From positions 5,332,001 through 5,396,000 of the forward strand of contig NZ_CP062159.1 in assembly GCF_014844035.1 (NCBI RefSeq): 64,000 bases of DNA, in the 5' to 3' direction. The notes under the pieces are model-generated. The model searched no databases, had not been told where the DNA came from, and was given only the letters and a program-made list of their open reading frames with translations. Positions 44,109-52,825 of this stretch are shown here, in pieces (positions within the stretch are counted from its first letter, which is position 1; each line of letters begins with the position of its first letter). The DNA is from Flavobacterium sp. MDT1-60. Its GTDB lineage: Bacteria; Bacteroidota; Bacteroidia; Flavobacteriales; Flavobacteriaceae. The position numbers and the translations under genes are program-made.

Positions 44109-44627
44109 TTATTCTTCGTTTTTAAACCAGCCCGAATACATTACATAATTGTTTGAAATACGCTCAATTTCACCTGCAAAATCAGATTGGTCAATGTCTT
44201 TTACTTTTTTGGCAGGAACACCTGCATAAATACTTCCTGATGTCACAATAGTATTTTGTGTTACAACTGCTCCGGCGGCCACAATTGCATTGCTTTCAAC
44301 TACACAATTATCCATTACAATAGCTCCCATTCCTATCAAAACATTGTCATGAATTGTACAACCATGTACAATTGCATTATGACCAATTGAAACATTGTTT
44401 CCTATAATAGTTGGATGTTTCTGATAGGTACAATGAATAATTGCTCCATCCTGGATATTAACTTTGTTTCCGATTTTAATGAAGTGAACATCGCCACGAA
44501 TTACAGCATTAAACCAAACACTGCAAGATTCACCAAATGTAACATCGCCAACAATGGTAGCATTTTCGGCAACATAACAATCCTCTGGAATTGAAGGTGA
44601 TTTTCCGTTTACAGATTTAATAAGCAT
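44109..44627 (-). CDS. Gamma carbonic anhydrase family protein
   Basis: A 172-residue left-handed beta-helix protein of the gamma-carbonic anhydrase/YrdA group. Hexapeptide repeats run from about 10 to 140, and three His that would bind the metal are seen in HCTYQKHPTIIGNNVSIGHNAIVHGC. Family members include true carbonic anhydrases and many acetyltransferase-like proteins of unknown activity. It is 6 bases downstream of the PorP/SprF gene on the same strand, so it is transcribed with it, although a functional link is not obvious. Confidence 0.9.
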   Translation of the reverse strand: MLIKSVNGKSPSIPEDCYVAENATIVGDVTFGESCSVWFNAVIRGDVHFIKIGNKVNIQDGAIIHCTYQKHPTIIGNNVSIGHNAIVHGCTIHDNVLIGMGAIVMDNCVVESNAIVAAGAVVTQNTIVTSGSIYAGVPAKKVKDIDQSDFAGEIERISNNYVMYSGWFKNEE

Positions 44628-44633
44628 AAAAAA

Positions 44634-45623
44634 TTAATTAATAGCCGGACAATTACAATCGTAACGTTCCTTTTTACAAAATAAATTGATTCCTAAAGTT
44701 ATTTGATGGTACCCTCCAGTATCAAATTTTACATCTCCCATTACTTGAGAGTATGTGTACGCAAACATAAAATTTTTAAAATTCACACCTATAATTGGTG
44801 TAAAATATTGCAATTTTTGAGATGAAACTCCGCTTCCGCTAAGATATTGTGCACCATCAAAACTTCTTCTATACGATAACGCCGCCCATAAACTTCCAAA
44901 ATCCATGTTTTTGTAAGCTTTCATGTTTAAATCGATCGATTTTTCTTTCGTCTGATCAAACATTTGAAATAATATTGAAGGTTCCCAGGTAATATTTTCA
45001 CTTTTGCCAAAAACATATCCGGCGCTCAAAAGATATTTTCGAACATTATCACTTTCATAATCCGTATACAATTCTCTTCTTGTTTCGATCAGCCCCTGAA
45101 CTGTAGCGTGAGCATAAAAATTTAAGTAATTATAAGACGCACCAACATCAACATTAAAATAAGAATCTTTTTGAATCTGTCCCGAAACAATTGGGTCAAA
45201 TGTTGTTCCAAATGTTGTTTCGTCTAATTGATTTTGAATTACTCCTCCGCTAATACCAAAAGATAATTGATTCAAATCGATCTCATCTCTCGAAAACATA
45301 ATGTGATGTGCATACGTAAGCTTTACTCCTTTTTGAGAATGATATCCATTTTTATCATTAAAAACAATAATTCCGGCTCCGGATCTCTCGCCTATTCGAC
45401 CGTTAAAACTCAACGTTTGAAGTTCCGGTGCATCATCCTGGCCAAACCATTGTTTTCTGGCTGTTAATCTTATTTTCGCACAATTTGCTGCTCCAGCCAT
45501 AGAAGGATGAATCAAATAATAATTGTCTGATAAATAGTCTGAATAAACAGGAATGCCTTCCTGCGAAAAAGAGTAAAATGAAGTTAATAAAAAAATAAAT
45601 AAAACTCTGATTCTAAATTCCAT
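44634..45623 (-). CDS. PorP/SprF family type IX secretion membrane protein
   Basis: A 329-residue outer-membrane beta-barrel with signal peptide MEFRIRVLFIFLLTSFYSFSQ. The conserved N-terminus EGIPVYSDYLSDNYYLIHPSMAGAANCAKIRLTARKQWFG is the family signature, and the C-terminal FDTGGYHQITLGINLFCKKERYDCNC is typical. PorP/SprF proteins help export T9SS cargo, especially type B cargo, usually encoded right beside it. Here no cargo gene is adjacent. The frame reads from 45659, but the N-terminus that fits a signal peptide starts at 45623. Confidence 0.9.
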   Translation of the reverse strand: MEFRIRVLFIFLLTSFYSFSQEGIPVYSDYLSDNYYLIHPSMAGAANCAKIRLTARKQWFGQDDAPELQTLSFNGRIGERSGAGIIVFNDKNGYHSQKGVKLTYAHHIMFSRDEIDLNQLSFGISGGVIQNQLDETTFGTTFDPIVSGQIQKDSYFNVDVGASYNYLNFYAHATVQGLIETRRELYTDYESDNVRKYLLSAGYVFGKSENITWEPSILFQMFDQTKEKSIDLNMKAYKNMDFGSLWAALSYRRSFDGAQYLSGSGVSSQKLQYFTPIIGVNFKNFMFAYTYSQVMGDVKFDTGGYHQITLGINLFCKKERYDCNCPAIN

Positions 45624-45741
45624 AAAGCCAATATTGTTTGAATAAATTATAGACTCCAAATTTAATGCGAATAGTTACAATAAGAATCTTAATTATTTTA
45701 TTAAAAAACCAAATATAGCTATTAGTAGAAAATAACTTTAC

Positions 45742-45749
45742 TAAATTTG
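45742..45749 (+). promoter_or_regulatory. Putative -7 element for the Nfu gene
   Basis: TAAATTTG lies 17 bases before the ATG at 45766. No clear -33 box. Confidence 0.45.
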
Positions 45750-45765
45750 TAAAAAATTACAAATC

Positions 45766-46665
45766 ATGACAAAAATCACCATAAAGGAAACTCAAAATCC
45801 CACTATATTAAAATTTGAATTTGAAGATTTCATTACTCAAAATCAAAATTTTGAATTTAAGAATATTGATGAGGCACAGGAATCACCACTAGCACAACAA
45901 TTATTTTATTTACCGTTTGTAAAAACAGTTTACATTTCAGGAAACTTTATCGCTATCGAAAGATACAGTATTGTAGAATGGGAAGATGTACAAGATGCGG
46001 TTGCGGAACAAATTGCAGCATTTGTAGACAAAGGTGGGGTTATTATTAAAATCGACGAAAACAAAGCTAAAAAACAACCCATTACTGTATATGGAGAAAC
46101 AACTCCAAATCCGGCGGCATTAAAATTTGTGGTAAGCAGAATGTTAACCAGAAATCCGGTAGAATATAAAAATATTGACCAGACTGCTTCTTCTCCATTA
46201 GCAAAAGAATTATTCAAATTCCCATATGTAAAAGAGGTTTTTATTGATGAAAATTATATTTCAGTTACCAAATATGATATTAACGACTGGGATGAAATCA
46301 CTTTGGAAGTTAGAACATTTATCAAACAATTTATCGAAAACGGAGGAACTGTTTTAGATGAAAGTCTAATTGAAGTGACTACAAAAAATGATGTTACTAA
46401 AGATGAAGCTTTTGACAAACTGGACGTAACTTCACAACAAATCATTAACATCTTAGAGGAATACGTAAAACCAGCCGTTGCTGCCGATGGAGGAAATATC
46501 GCATTCGATTCGTATAATGAAAATGACAAGACAGTGAAAGTTATTTTGCAAGGTGCCTGCAGCGGATGTCCATCCTCTACTTTTACTCTAAAAAGTGGTA
46601 TTGAAAACATGTTAAAAAGCATGTTAAATGATGAGGCTATTAAAGTTGAAGCTGTAAATGCATAA
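45766..46665 (+). CDS. Nfu-type iron-sulfur cluster scaffold with two N-terminal domains
   Basis: A 299-residue iron-sulfur scaffold. Two tandem Nfu_N domains (about 1-88 and 104-190) share TPNPAALKF/NPTILKFEFEDF, SPLAQQLF/SPLAKELFKFPYVKEVFI and DW-(D/E) units. The C-terminal NifU domain (from about 225) has the cluster-binding CxxC at C265 and C268 in GACSGCPSSTFTLKSGIENML. Nfu proteins deliver 4Fe-4S clusters to targets. A doubled N-domain is seen in Bacteroidota. It has its own promoter and terminator. Confidence 0.92.
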   Translation: MTKITIKETQNPTILKFEFEDFITQNQNFEFKNIDEAQESPLAQQLFYLPFVKTVYISGNFIAIERYSIVEWEDVQDAVAEQIAAFVDKGGVIIKIDENKAKKQPITVYGETTPNPAALKFVVSRMLTRNPVEYKNIDQTASSPLAKELFKFPYVKEVFIDENYISVTKYDINDWDEITLEVRTFIKQFIENGGTVLDESLIEVTTKNDVTKDEAFDKLDVTSQQIINILEEYVKPAVAADGGNIAFDSYNENDKTVKVILQGACSGCPSSTFTLKSGIENMLKSMLNDEAIKVEAVNA

Positions 46666-46688
46666 AAAAATAACATTAGGAAATACAG

Positions 46689-46719
46689 AAAGCGTTCGCC
46701 ATTGTTGGGCGCTTTTTTT
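46689..46719 (+). terminator. Terminator after the Nfu gene
   Basis: AAAGCG and CGCTTT close a stem around a partly paired CGCC/GGGC loop, followed by a T-run; 24 bases past the stop. Confidence 0.75.
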
Positions 46720-46823
46720 ATTACCTCTTATCTACTTAACTTTCAATAAATTATTTTAACATTAATGCTATAATCCTGTAAAAAAGTCTAATATTGTATT
46801 ATTAACCAATCAATTATAAAACT

Positions 46824-47231
46824 ATGGGATTATCTTCATTTTTCAAGAATTTATTTGGCTCAGCCAAAGAATCTGCGACAGACTTAGCCAATCAGGCTGA
46901 AACTACTTTTGAGCAAGCCAAAGAAGCTGCTACACCTTATATTGAAAAAGCAGAGACTTTTGCAGAAGAGACGATCGCTAAAGCCAAAGAAGCTTCAGAA
47001 CCAATATTTGACAGCGCAGTTGAATACGCAGGTCAGGCTAAGGATATTGTTAGTGAGTATGTTGAAAAAGCAACTGATTCTATAAGTGATGTAATCGATT
47101 CTGTAAAAGAAAAAACAAGTGAATTAACCAGCGACACTAAAGCAATTGCCTCAGAAACTGTGGTTGACGCTAGCGAAACAGCAGCCACTATCGAAGATAA
47201 AGCTACTGATGAAATTGCTGACAAAGAATAG
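46824..47231 (+). CDS. Amphipathic helical repeat protein of unknown function
   Basis: A 135-residue protein of almost pure helix. It starts MGLSSFFKNLFGSAKESATDL and continues in Ala/Glu/Lys/Thr-rich 11-residue pattern repeats (for example EKAETFAEETIAKAKEAS, VKEKTSELTSDTKA), very like LEA or apolipoprotein-type helices. No signal peptide. Such proteins can bind membranes or act as stress protectants, but there is no specific evidence. It is a single gene between terminators. The reading frame has biased, sensible codon use, so it is real. Confidence 0.75.
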   Translation: MGLSSFFKNLFGSAKESATDLANQAETTFEQAKEAATPYIEKAETFAEETIAKAKEASEPIFDSAVEYAGQAKDIVSEYVEKATDSISDVIDSVKEKTSELTSDTKAIASETVVDASETAATIEDKATDEIADKE

Positions 47232-47282
47232 ATACTTATTTTTCTTATAGAAGAAATATCTTTATATTTGCACAACTAATAC

Positions 47283-47310
47283 ACCTTCTCCTTTTGAGAA
47301 GGTTTTTTTA
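47283..47310 (+). terminator. Terminator before the mechanosensitive channel gene
   Basis: ACCTTCTC and GAGAAGGT pair over a short loop, followed by seven T. It ends the helical-repeat gene and lies only 11 bases upstream of the next start. Confidence 0.8.
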
Positions 47311-47320
47311 TTTAATAAAC

Positions 47321-48130
47321 ATGATGAGTCCAGAACAACTTAGCGATTATACCACAAAAATCGTTGACATATTAGTTAATTATTCGGCAAAATTAATTTC
47401 GGCATTTCTAATTTTATTTGTTGGTATTTATGCCATCCGATTTATAAATAGAATTATAACAAAAGTAATGGTTCAGCGAAACCTGGATCCTACCTTAACC
47501 AAATTCCTGTCGGACATTTTAATATGGGCACTAAGAATCTTATTGTTTGTGATTTTTATTTCAAAACTGGGTATTGATACTTCCTCATTTGTAGCCATTT
47601 TAGGAGCCATGGGACTTGCTGTGGGTTTATCATTGCAGGGCTCACTTTCTAACTTTGCCGGCGGAATGTTAATTATTCTTTTTAAACCCTTTAAGGTTGG
47701 AGATACTATCGAGGCACAAGGAGTTATTGCAACTGTAAGCGAAATCCAGATTTTTGTTACTAAAATGCTCACTGCTAATAATCAGACTGTTTTTGTACCA
47801 AATGGCGCCTTGTCAAACGGTACAATTATTAATTACTCTATGCAGGGAGAAAGAAGAGCAGATTTGACTTTTGCGGTTTCTTATGATTCAGATATTAAAA
47901 AAGCGAAAGATATACTTATAGATGTTCTAAATAAAAACCCTAAAGTACTTAAAAAACCTGCTCCGGAAGTTTTTGTAAAAAACCTGACTGCTAGTGCAGT
48001 AGAATTTGCAGTTCGTCCGTGGGCTAAAAATGTAAACTATGGTGCTGTTTTCTCTGAAACTCTGGAGAATTGCAAAACGGCTTTAGATGAAGCCGGAATT
48101 TCAGTCCAGCCGTATACGCTTCAAAAATAA
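47321..48130 (+). CDS. Small-conductance mechanosensitive channel (MscS family)
   Basis: A 269-residue MscS channel with three membrane helices (LISAFLILFVGIYAIRFINRI, ILIWALRILLFVIFISKL, SFVAILGAMGLAVGLSLQGSLSNFAGGMLIILFKPFKVGD). The third helix is Gly/Ala-rich as in MscS, forming the pore. The soluble beta domain follows, with VFVPNGALSNGTIINYS. The frame is open from 47294, but the added nine residues come from terminator sequence, so I start at the ATG-ATG pair at 47321. It opens under hypo-osmotic stress. Confidence 0.93.
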   Translation: MMSPEQLSDYTTKIVDILVNYSAKLISAFLILFVGIYAIRFINRIITKVMVQRNLDPTLTKFLSDILIWALRILLFVIFISKLGIDTSSFVAILGAMGLAVGLSLQGSLSNFAGGMLIILFKPFKVGDTIEAQGVIATVSEIQIFVTKMLTANNQTVFVPNGALSNGTIINYSMQGERRADLTFAVSYDSDIKKAKDILIDVLNKNPKVLKKPAPEVFVKNLTASAVEFAVRPWAKNVNYGAVFSETLENCKTALDEAGISVQPYTLQK

Positions 48131-48137
48131 AAAGGTT

Positions 48138-48812
48138 TTATTGTTTTTTTGATGGAGGTGCCATCATAAAATCTTTTAAATAATAAGGTTCAAAATAAGC
48201 GACATCTTCAGTGTCGCTTATTTGATATTTATCGAAACTGATTTTACTCATTGCCGAAGCTGAAGGGTATTTTATATCTTCTAAAAAAATGAAGTTATCT
48301 TTCGTCAAAATTGGTTTGCATTTGTCTGCACAGTCTCCAACAAAATAAATTATATCCGTATATGCTGCAAAAGAATCTTCTGTAATAACTTCTGCCAGAA
48401 TTTCTCTTTCAACTTCCAGATCGGCATTAAAAATTTCACTGTAAACCTCCATTCTTCTGGCATCCAGCATTGGAATTATTTTTCCGTCAGAAACTTTAGC
48501 TTGCGATGCTAAAGTCTTCAAAGTATCGACAGCAATCAACGGAATATTTAATGCAAAACATAATCCTTTAGCCGCCGAAACCCCAATTCGTAAACCTGTA
48601 TAAGAACCAGGCCCCTGACTTACCGCAATTGCAACTAAATCCCGAACTGTAATTCCTGCTTCTGAAATTGCTTCTTCAATAAAAACATGGAGTTTTTCGG
48701 CATGCGAATACCCTTCTTCTGCAATTTCCTTACATAAAATTGTTTCACCATTTTTTGCAATTGCTACAGAACAGTTTTTTGTAGCAGTTTCGATATTGAG
48801 AATAAAAGACAA
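48138..48812 (-). CDS. tsaB: tRNA threonylcarbamoyladenosine biosynthesis protein TsaB
   Basis: A 224-residue TsaB (YeaZ) needed with TsaD/TsaE for the t6A modification of tRNA. ASKHA-type motifs are NIETATKNCSVAIAKNG at the start, SHAEKLH near 36, and VSQGPGSYTGLRIGVSAAKGLCFAL near 64-88. Its length fits the family. It lies 27 bases after the RND adaptor gene and probably is read from that operon's transcript, though the function is unrelated. Confidence 0.93.
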   Translation of the reverse strand: MSFILNIETATKNCSVAIAKNGETILCKEIAEEGYSHAEKLHVFIEEAISEAGITVRDLVAIAVSQGPGSYTGLRIGVSAAKGLCFALNIPLIAVDTLKTLASQAKVSDGKIIPMLDARRMEVYSEIFNADLEVEREILAEVITEDSFAAYTDIIYFVGDCADKCKPILTKDNFIFLEDIKYPSASAMSKISFDKYQISDTEDVAYFEPYYLKDFMMAPPSKKQ

Positions 48813-48839
48813 AGTATTTATTTTTTAAGATTATAATAT

Positions 48840-50129
48840 TTATTTTTTGGGAGCATCTGCTTTTTTAAGTTTTACCTTATCTCCAGAATTCAATTCTTTT
48901 GAAACCGTCGTATAAGGTCCTGTTATCACAACATCTCCTGATTTTAATCCTGACATTACTTCGATATTGGTATCGTCCTGAATTCCTGTTTTAATGATTC
49001 TGATTTTAGCTTTATCACCTACTTTCACAAAAACACATTCGAATTTTTTATCACTTTTTGGCACTACTTTTTTCTCATTAGGATCTTCTACTGTAAAATC
49101 CTTAACGGATGCTGTATCTGATTTTACAACTACTGAACTAATAGGCACTGCTAATACATTTGCTTTTGTTTTTGTCAAAATATCAACTGTTGCTGTCATT
49201 CCGGGTCTAAACGGAGAATAAGAGCTTAGCTGGCCTTCTAACAAATCCTGATAGGATTCTTTTAGAATACGAACTTTAACTTTGAAATTAGTAACCTGAT
49301 CTGATGTTAGTGTAGAGCTTGCCGAATTAGAAATACTTGTTACAGTTCCTTTAAATTTCTTTTTTAAATAAGCATCTACTTCAACATTGGCTTCATCTCC
49401 AATTTTTACTTTCACAATATCATTTTCATTAACATCAACTTCAACTTCCATGTTGTTTAGGTTTGCCACTCTCAAAAGCTCTGTTCCAGCCATTTGTTGC
49501 GTTCCTAAAACACGCTCTCCTAATTCTACATTTAAGACAGAAATAGTTCCGTCTGCAGGAGCATAAATTAAAGTACGACCTAAATTATCTTTAGCTTCTG
49601 TTACAGACGCCGAGGCACTTTGAACATTGTAATAAGAACTTTGTTTGGTAGCTTTTGCAACCTCAAAAGTTGCAATTGATTTATCCCAATCCGATTTTGA
49701 AATTACACCTTTATCGTATAATGTTTTATTACGTTCGTAGCTTGCTTTTGCTTCTTTAAAGTTTGCTTCAGATTGCGATAAACTGGCTTTGGTTCCAGAT
49801 AAATTAGCAACAGATCTATCTAATCCGGAGGTATATAAATCCGGATTTATTTTTACCAATAAATCTCCCTTTTTAACAACCTGCCCTTCTTTTACATTTA
49901 ATGCAATAATTTCACCTGAAACCATTGATGAAAGTTTTACCTCAATTTCCGGCTGAATTTTCCCCGTTGCCGAAACTGTCTCTACAATGGTTGAAGCCAC
50001 TACTTTTGAAATTTCTACCTCTTTTCCTTCATCCTTATTTCCTATTACTCCCGATTTCGAAAGACCTACTAAAACTGCAATAATAACTACGGCGCCTCCT
50101 ATTAAGAAATAAACTGTTTTTTTTGACAT
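48840..50129 (-). CDS. Periplasmic adaptor subunit of an export system (RND/MacA type)
   Basis: A 429-residue membrane-fusion protein: N-terminal helix (YFLIGGAVVIIAVLVGL), barrel-sandwich lipoyl-like half-domain (IVETVSATGKIQPEIEVKLSSMVSGEIIALNVKEGQVVKKGDLLVKINPD), coiled-coil hairpin (about 95-190) and beta-barrel. It bridges inner-membrane ABC or RND pumps and TolC. It is the second adaptor of the operon; together with the TolC gene it lies downstream of the first adaptor and ABC genes. Confidence 0.9.
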   Translation of the reverse strand: MSKKTVYFLIGGAVVIIAVLVGLSKSGVIGNKDEGKEVEISKVVASTIVETVSATGKIQPEIEVKLSSMVSGEIIALNVKEGQVVKKGDLLVKINPDLYTSGLDRSVANLSGTKASLSQSEANFKEAKASYERNKTLYDKGVISKSDWDKSIATFEVAKATKQSSYYNVQSASASVTEAKDNLGRTLIYAPADGTISVLNVELGERVLGTQQMAGTELLRVANLNNMEVEVDVNENDIVKVKIGDEANVEVDAYLKKKFKGTVTSISNSASSTLTSDQVTNFKVKVRILKESYQDLLEGQLSSYSPFRPGMTATVDILTKTKANVLAVPISSVVVKSDTASVKDFTVEDPNEKKVVPKSDKKFECVFVKVGDKAKIRIIKTGIQDDTNIEVMSGLKSGDVVITGPYTTVSKELNSGDKVKLKKADAPKK

Positions 50130-50135
50130 AATAAA

Positions 50136-51587
50136 TTATTTTGTAATAATTGGGACAATTGGAATTCCAAAGTAGAATTCAAGTATTTTTATTTTAAAAA
50201 TATAATCATATTTCGTTCTGATAACATCAGACTGTGCATTCGTCAACAATGTTTGAGCTTGTGTAAAATCGAATGAATTCATTAAACCTACATCGTATTT
50301 TTCTTTAGCATAATTATAAGCCTGCTGTCTCGCTTCTAAAGTTACAGTTGATGACTCATATGTATTTAACGCTCCTTTTGCATTTGTAAAAGCAGTATAA
50401 ACGTTGCGTTGCAAATCTAAACTTTTTTGCTCTAAATCTATTTTAGATTTTTCTAAATTAACTTTATTTCTTTCTACATTATTTCGAACTGAGAAACCGT
50501 TGAAAATTGGAACAGAAAGCTGAAAACCAAATGATTGTCCTTTATTGTCACTAAATTGATCTAAAATAGGCTGAGGCCCACCTAAAACAGGCGTAAAATT
50601 GTCTTGTAATACTGCCTGATTTGTTCCTTCAACAAAACCAATCTGAGATGTTGGATTTGCAGTATTTGGAGTAGCTCCTATTACAATATCAGAGTAACTT
50701 GCTCTGGTATTAAAATTATAAAAAGCACTTAAAGTTGGCTGATAAGCTCCTTTTGCAATGGCTACATTTTTCTGAGCAATTTCAAGATTAGTCTGCGCCA
50801 GTTTTAATTCTGTTCTTGTTTCTTTTGCTTTATTGTAAATATCAATTGGGCTTTGGGCCATGATATTATTTTCATCTTTAGCATTTGTATCATCAATAAC
50901 ATCAAAATCTGCAAATTCTTTTAATTGTAAAAGCTGCGCTAAACTTAATTTTGAGATCAGTAAATTATTCTCTGAAACAGTAATCGCTTGTTGGTCTGTT
51001 GCAATAGTAGCTTTTAGATCATACAAATCTCCTCTTGGAATTGTTCCTGCATTTACCATTTCTTCAGAACGTTTTAATCGCTTTTCATCAATCGATAATT
51101 GTTCTTTTTTTACTTTTAGCTCTTCTTTATAAGATAAAATTTGAAGAAAAGCATTCGCAACATTCAGCGAAATATCTTCCTGCATTTTCAATAATTGATA
51201 CTGCGATGCAATAATAGAAAGTTTCGTTCTTCGATACGTATTTTGGATTTGTAAACCTTTGTAAATATCAACTCCGGCACTTAAACCTACTGATGAATAT
51301 TGAGTTGTCTGATTACGCAAAAGACCTGTCGTAACATCTTGATTCAAACCAATATTCCAAGAGTGTGAAGCATTTCCATTTACTGACGGAAGATAATTTC
51401 CAAAAGCATCTTTTTTATCTATATCAGCATTTTTTACGTCTAGTTCTGATAATTTTATCGTGATATTATTGTCTAGTGCATATCGTACACATTCTTCCAG
51501 TGTCCATTGTTTTGTTTGCGCCTGGGCTGATAATCCAAACCCTAAAAGTATAGCAAAAACAAGACTATTATATTTATTTATTTTCAT
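50136..51587 (-). CDS. TolC family outer-membrane channel
   Basis: A 483-residue TolC-like protein with signal peptide (MKINKYNSLVFAILLGFGLSAQAQ) and two outer-membrane-efflux-protein repeats; WTLEECVRYALDNNITIKLSELDVKNADI starts the first and FGFQLSVPIFNGFSVRNNVERNKVNLEKS opens the second. It forms the exit duct of the tripartite pump. The frame starts at 51620 if read in full, but the signal peptide places the start at 51587. A promoter lies just upstream, and the adaptor gene downstream is six bases away. Confidence 0.92.
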   Translation of the reverse strand: MKINKYNSLVFAILLGFGLSAQAQTKQWTLEECVRYALDNNITIKLSELDVKNADIDKKDAFGNYLPSVNGNASHSWNIGLNQDVTTGLLRNQTTQYSSVGLSAGVDIYKGLQIQNTYRRTKLSIIASQYQLLKMQEDISLNVANAFLQILSYKEELKVKKEQLSIDEKRLKRSEEMVNAGTIPRGDLYDLKATIATDQQAITVSENNLLISKLSLAQLLQLKEFADFDVIDDTNAKDENNIMAQSPIDIYNKAKETRTELKLAQTNLEIAQKNVAIAKGAYQPTLSAFYNFNTRASYSDIVIGATPNTANPTSQIGFVEGTNQAVLQDNFTPVLGGPQPILDQFSDNKGQSFGFQLSVPIFNGFSVRNNVERNKVNLEKSKIDLEQKSLDLQRNVYTAFTNAKGALNTYESSTVTLEARQQAYNYAKEKYDVGLMNSFDFTQAQTLLTNAQSDVIRTKYDYIFKIKILEFYFGIPIVPIITK

Positions 51588-51621
51588 ATATTTTGAATCA
51601 AAGCACAGTAAATGAACCATG

Positions 51622-51629
51622 CAAATTTA
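51622..51629 (-). promoter_or_regulatory. Putative -7 element for the TolC-adaptor genes
   Basis: TAAATTTG on the minus strand, 35 bases upstream of the chosen TolC start; a TTTG lies upstream but only 14 bases away, shorter than usual. Confidence 0.4.
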
Positions 51630-51667
51630 ACATTTTATAAACCCAAAAAACTCTTTATACTTTCAAA

Positions 51668-52786
51668 TTATTTTTTTTCCTCTCCTTCACTGATCAAGCC
51701 CTGATTCCAGATTTTAATTTTATCTGAATCTTTGATACCGCTTTTAACCTGAACGTATATTCCGTCACTAACACCCAGAACTAAATCTTTTCTCTGAAAC
51801 TTCTGTGGAGCTGTTTCGATTTCAACATAAGGCTTTTGAGTTTTCTTGTCAAATTGAACTAATGATTCTTTAATTGCCAAAACTTTGTCTGCTTTTTCTA
51901 AAATAATAGAAGCATTTGCACTTAATCCGGCTCTGATAAAAGTAGCATCTCTGTTTTCTAAAGAAGCTTTTATTTCAAACTGAATTGCACCATTTTCTAC
52001 TACACCCTTTGGAGCGATATCCGTCAGAACAGCATCGAATTTTTTATTCTCGATTGCACCAACAGTAATTTCAATTGGCATCTGAACTTTGATTTTCCCT
52101 ACTTCAGATTCATCTATTTTTCCAATAAAAATCATTCTTCCAACATCTGCAACGCTGGCAATTGTAGTTCCTTCATTAAAGTTATTACTTTCAATAACCT
52201 GATTTCCAACTTTTACCGGAACCGCTAAAACCATTCCGTTTACAGTTGAACGAATTAAAGTATTAGCATAACTTCCTAACGAAGTTGTTGTTCCTGTTTT
52301 TACAATATCCAAACTTTGTCTTGCAGCTAAATAATTTTGTTTCGCCTGAGTATAAGCTAATTGAGCTGCATCAAAATCGTTAGCGGAGATTACCTCTTTT
52401 TCAAATAAGGTTTTTTGTCTTTTATAAATTTTCTCCTGATTATCTAAAGCGATTTTAGCTGTCTGTACCTGATTTTGAGTACTGCTTACATTAGATACAT
52501 TGGCAACAACTCTAATTTTAGCAATCATGTCGCCTGCTTTAATTTTCTCACCAGCTTTGATATATACTTCTTCAATAATACCTGAGATATTTGGTTTGAT
52601 TAGGACCTCTTCGTCAGGCTGAATGTTACCAGTTGCAATGGTGGTTTTTACGATCGTTTTAATCTCTGCTTTCTCCGTTTTAAAAACGATTGGAGACTCT
52701 TGATTTTTCGCATACAAATAGTAAAGTGCGCCAAAGAAAACTAAAGCAATAAAGATTAAAATGGTTACGGTTACTCCTTTTTTCAT
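51668..52786 (-). CDS. Periplasmic adaptor subunit (MacA-like)
   Basis: A 372-residue membrane-fusion protein with N-terminal membrane helix (TVTILIFIALVFFGALYYLYA), lipoyl half-motif (IKTIVKTTIATGNIQPDEEVLIKPNISGIIEEVYIKAGEKIKAGDMIAKI), coiled-coil hairpin and C-terminal barrel. It resembles MacA, the adaptor for MacB-like ABC exporters. It directly follows the two permease genes, and together with TolC completes a pump. It is the first of the two adaptors. Confidence 0.9.
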   Translation of the reverse strand: MKKGVTVTILIFIALVFFGALYYLYAKNQESPIVFKTEKAEIKTIVKTTIATGNIQPDEEVLIKPNISGIIEEVYIKAGEKIKAGDMIAKIRVVANVSNVSSTQNQVQTAKIALDNQEKIYKRQKTLFEKEVISANDFDAAQLAYTQAKQNYLAARQSLDIVKTGTTTSLGSYANTLIRSTVNGMVLAVPVKVGNQVIESNNFNEGTTIASVADVGRMIFIGKIDESEVGKIKVQMPIEITVGAIENKKFDAVLTDIAPKGVVENGAIQFEIKASLENRDATFIRAGLSANASIILEKADKVLAIKESLVQFDKKTQKPYVEIETAPQKFQRKDLVLGVSDGIYVQVKSGIKDSDKIKIWNQGLISEGEEKK

Positions 52787-52825
52787 TTTGTTTTTGGTTT
52801 AATCGATTATATTTTGATTGATAAT

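Noticed and set aside
47294..47320. Extra N-terminal residues (MRRFFYLIN) for the MscS channel
   Set aside because: They are read from the terminator hairpin and its T-run directly upstream; the family start fits 47321.
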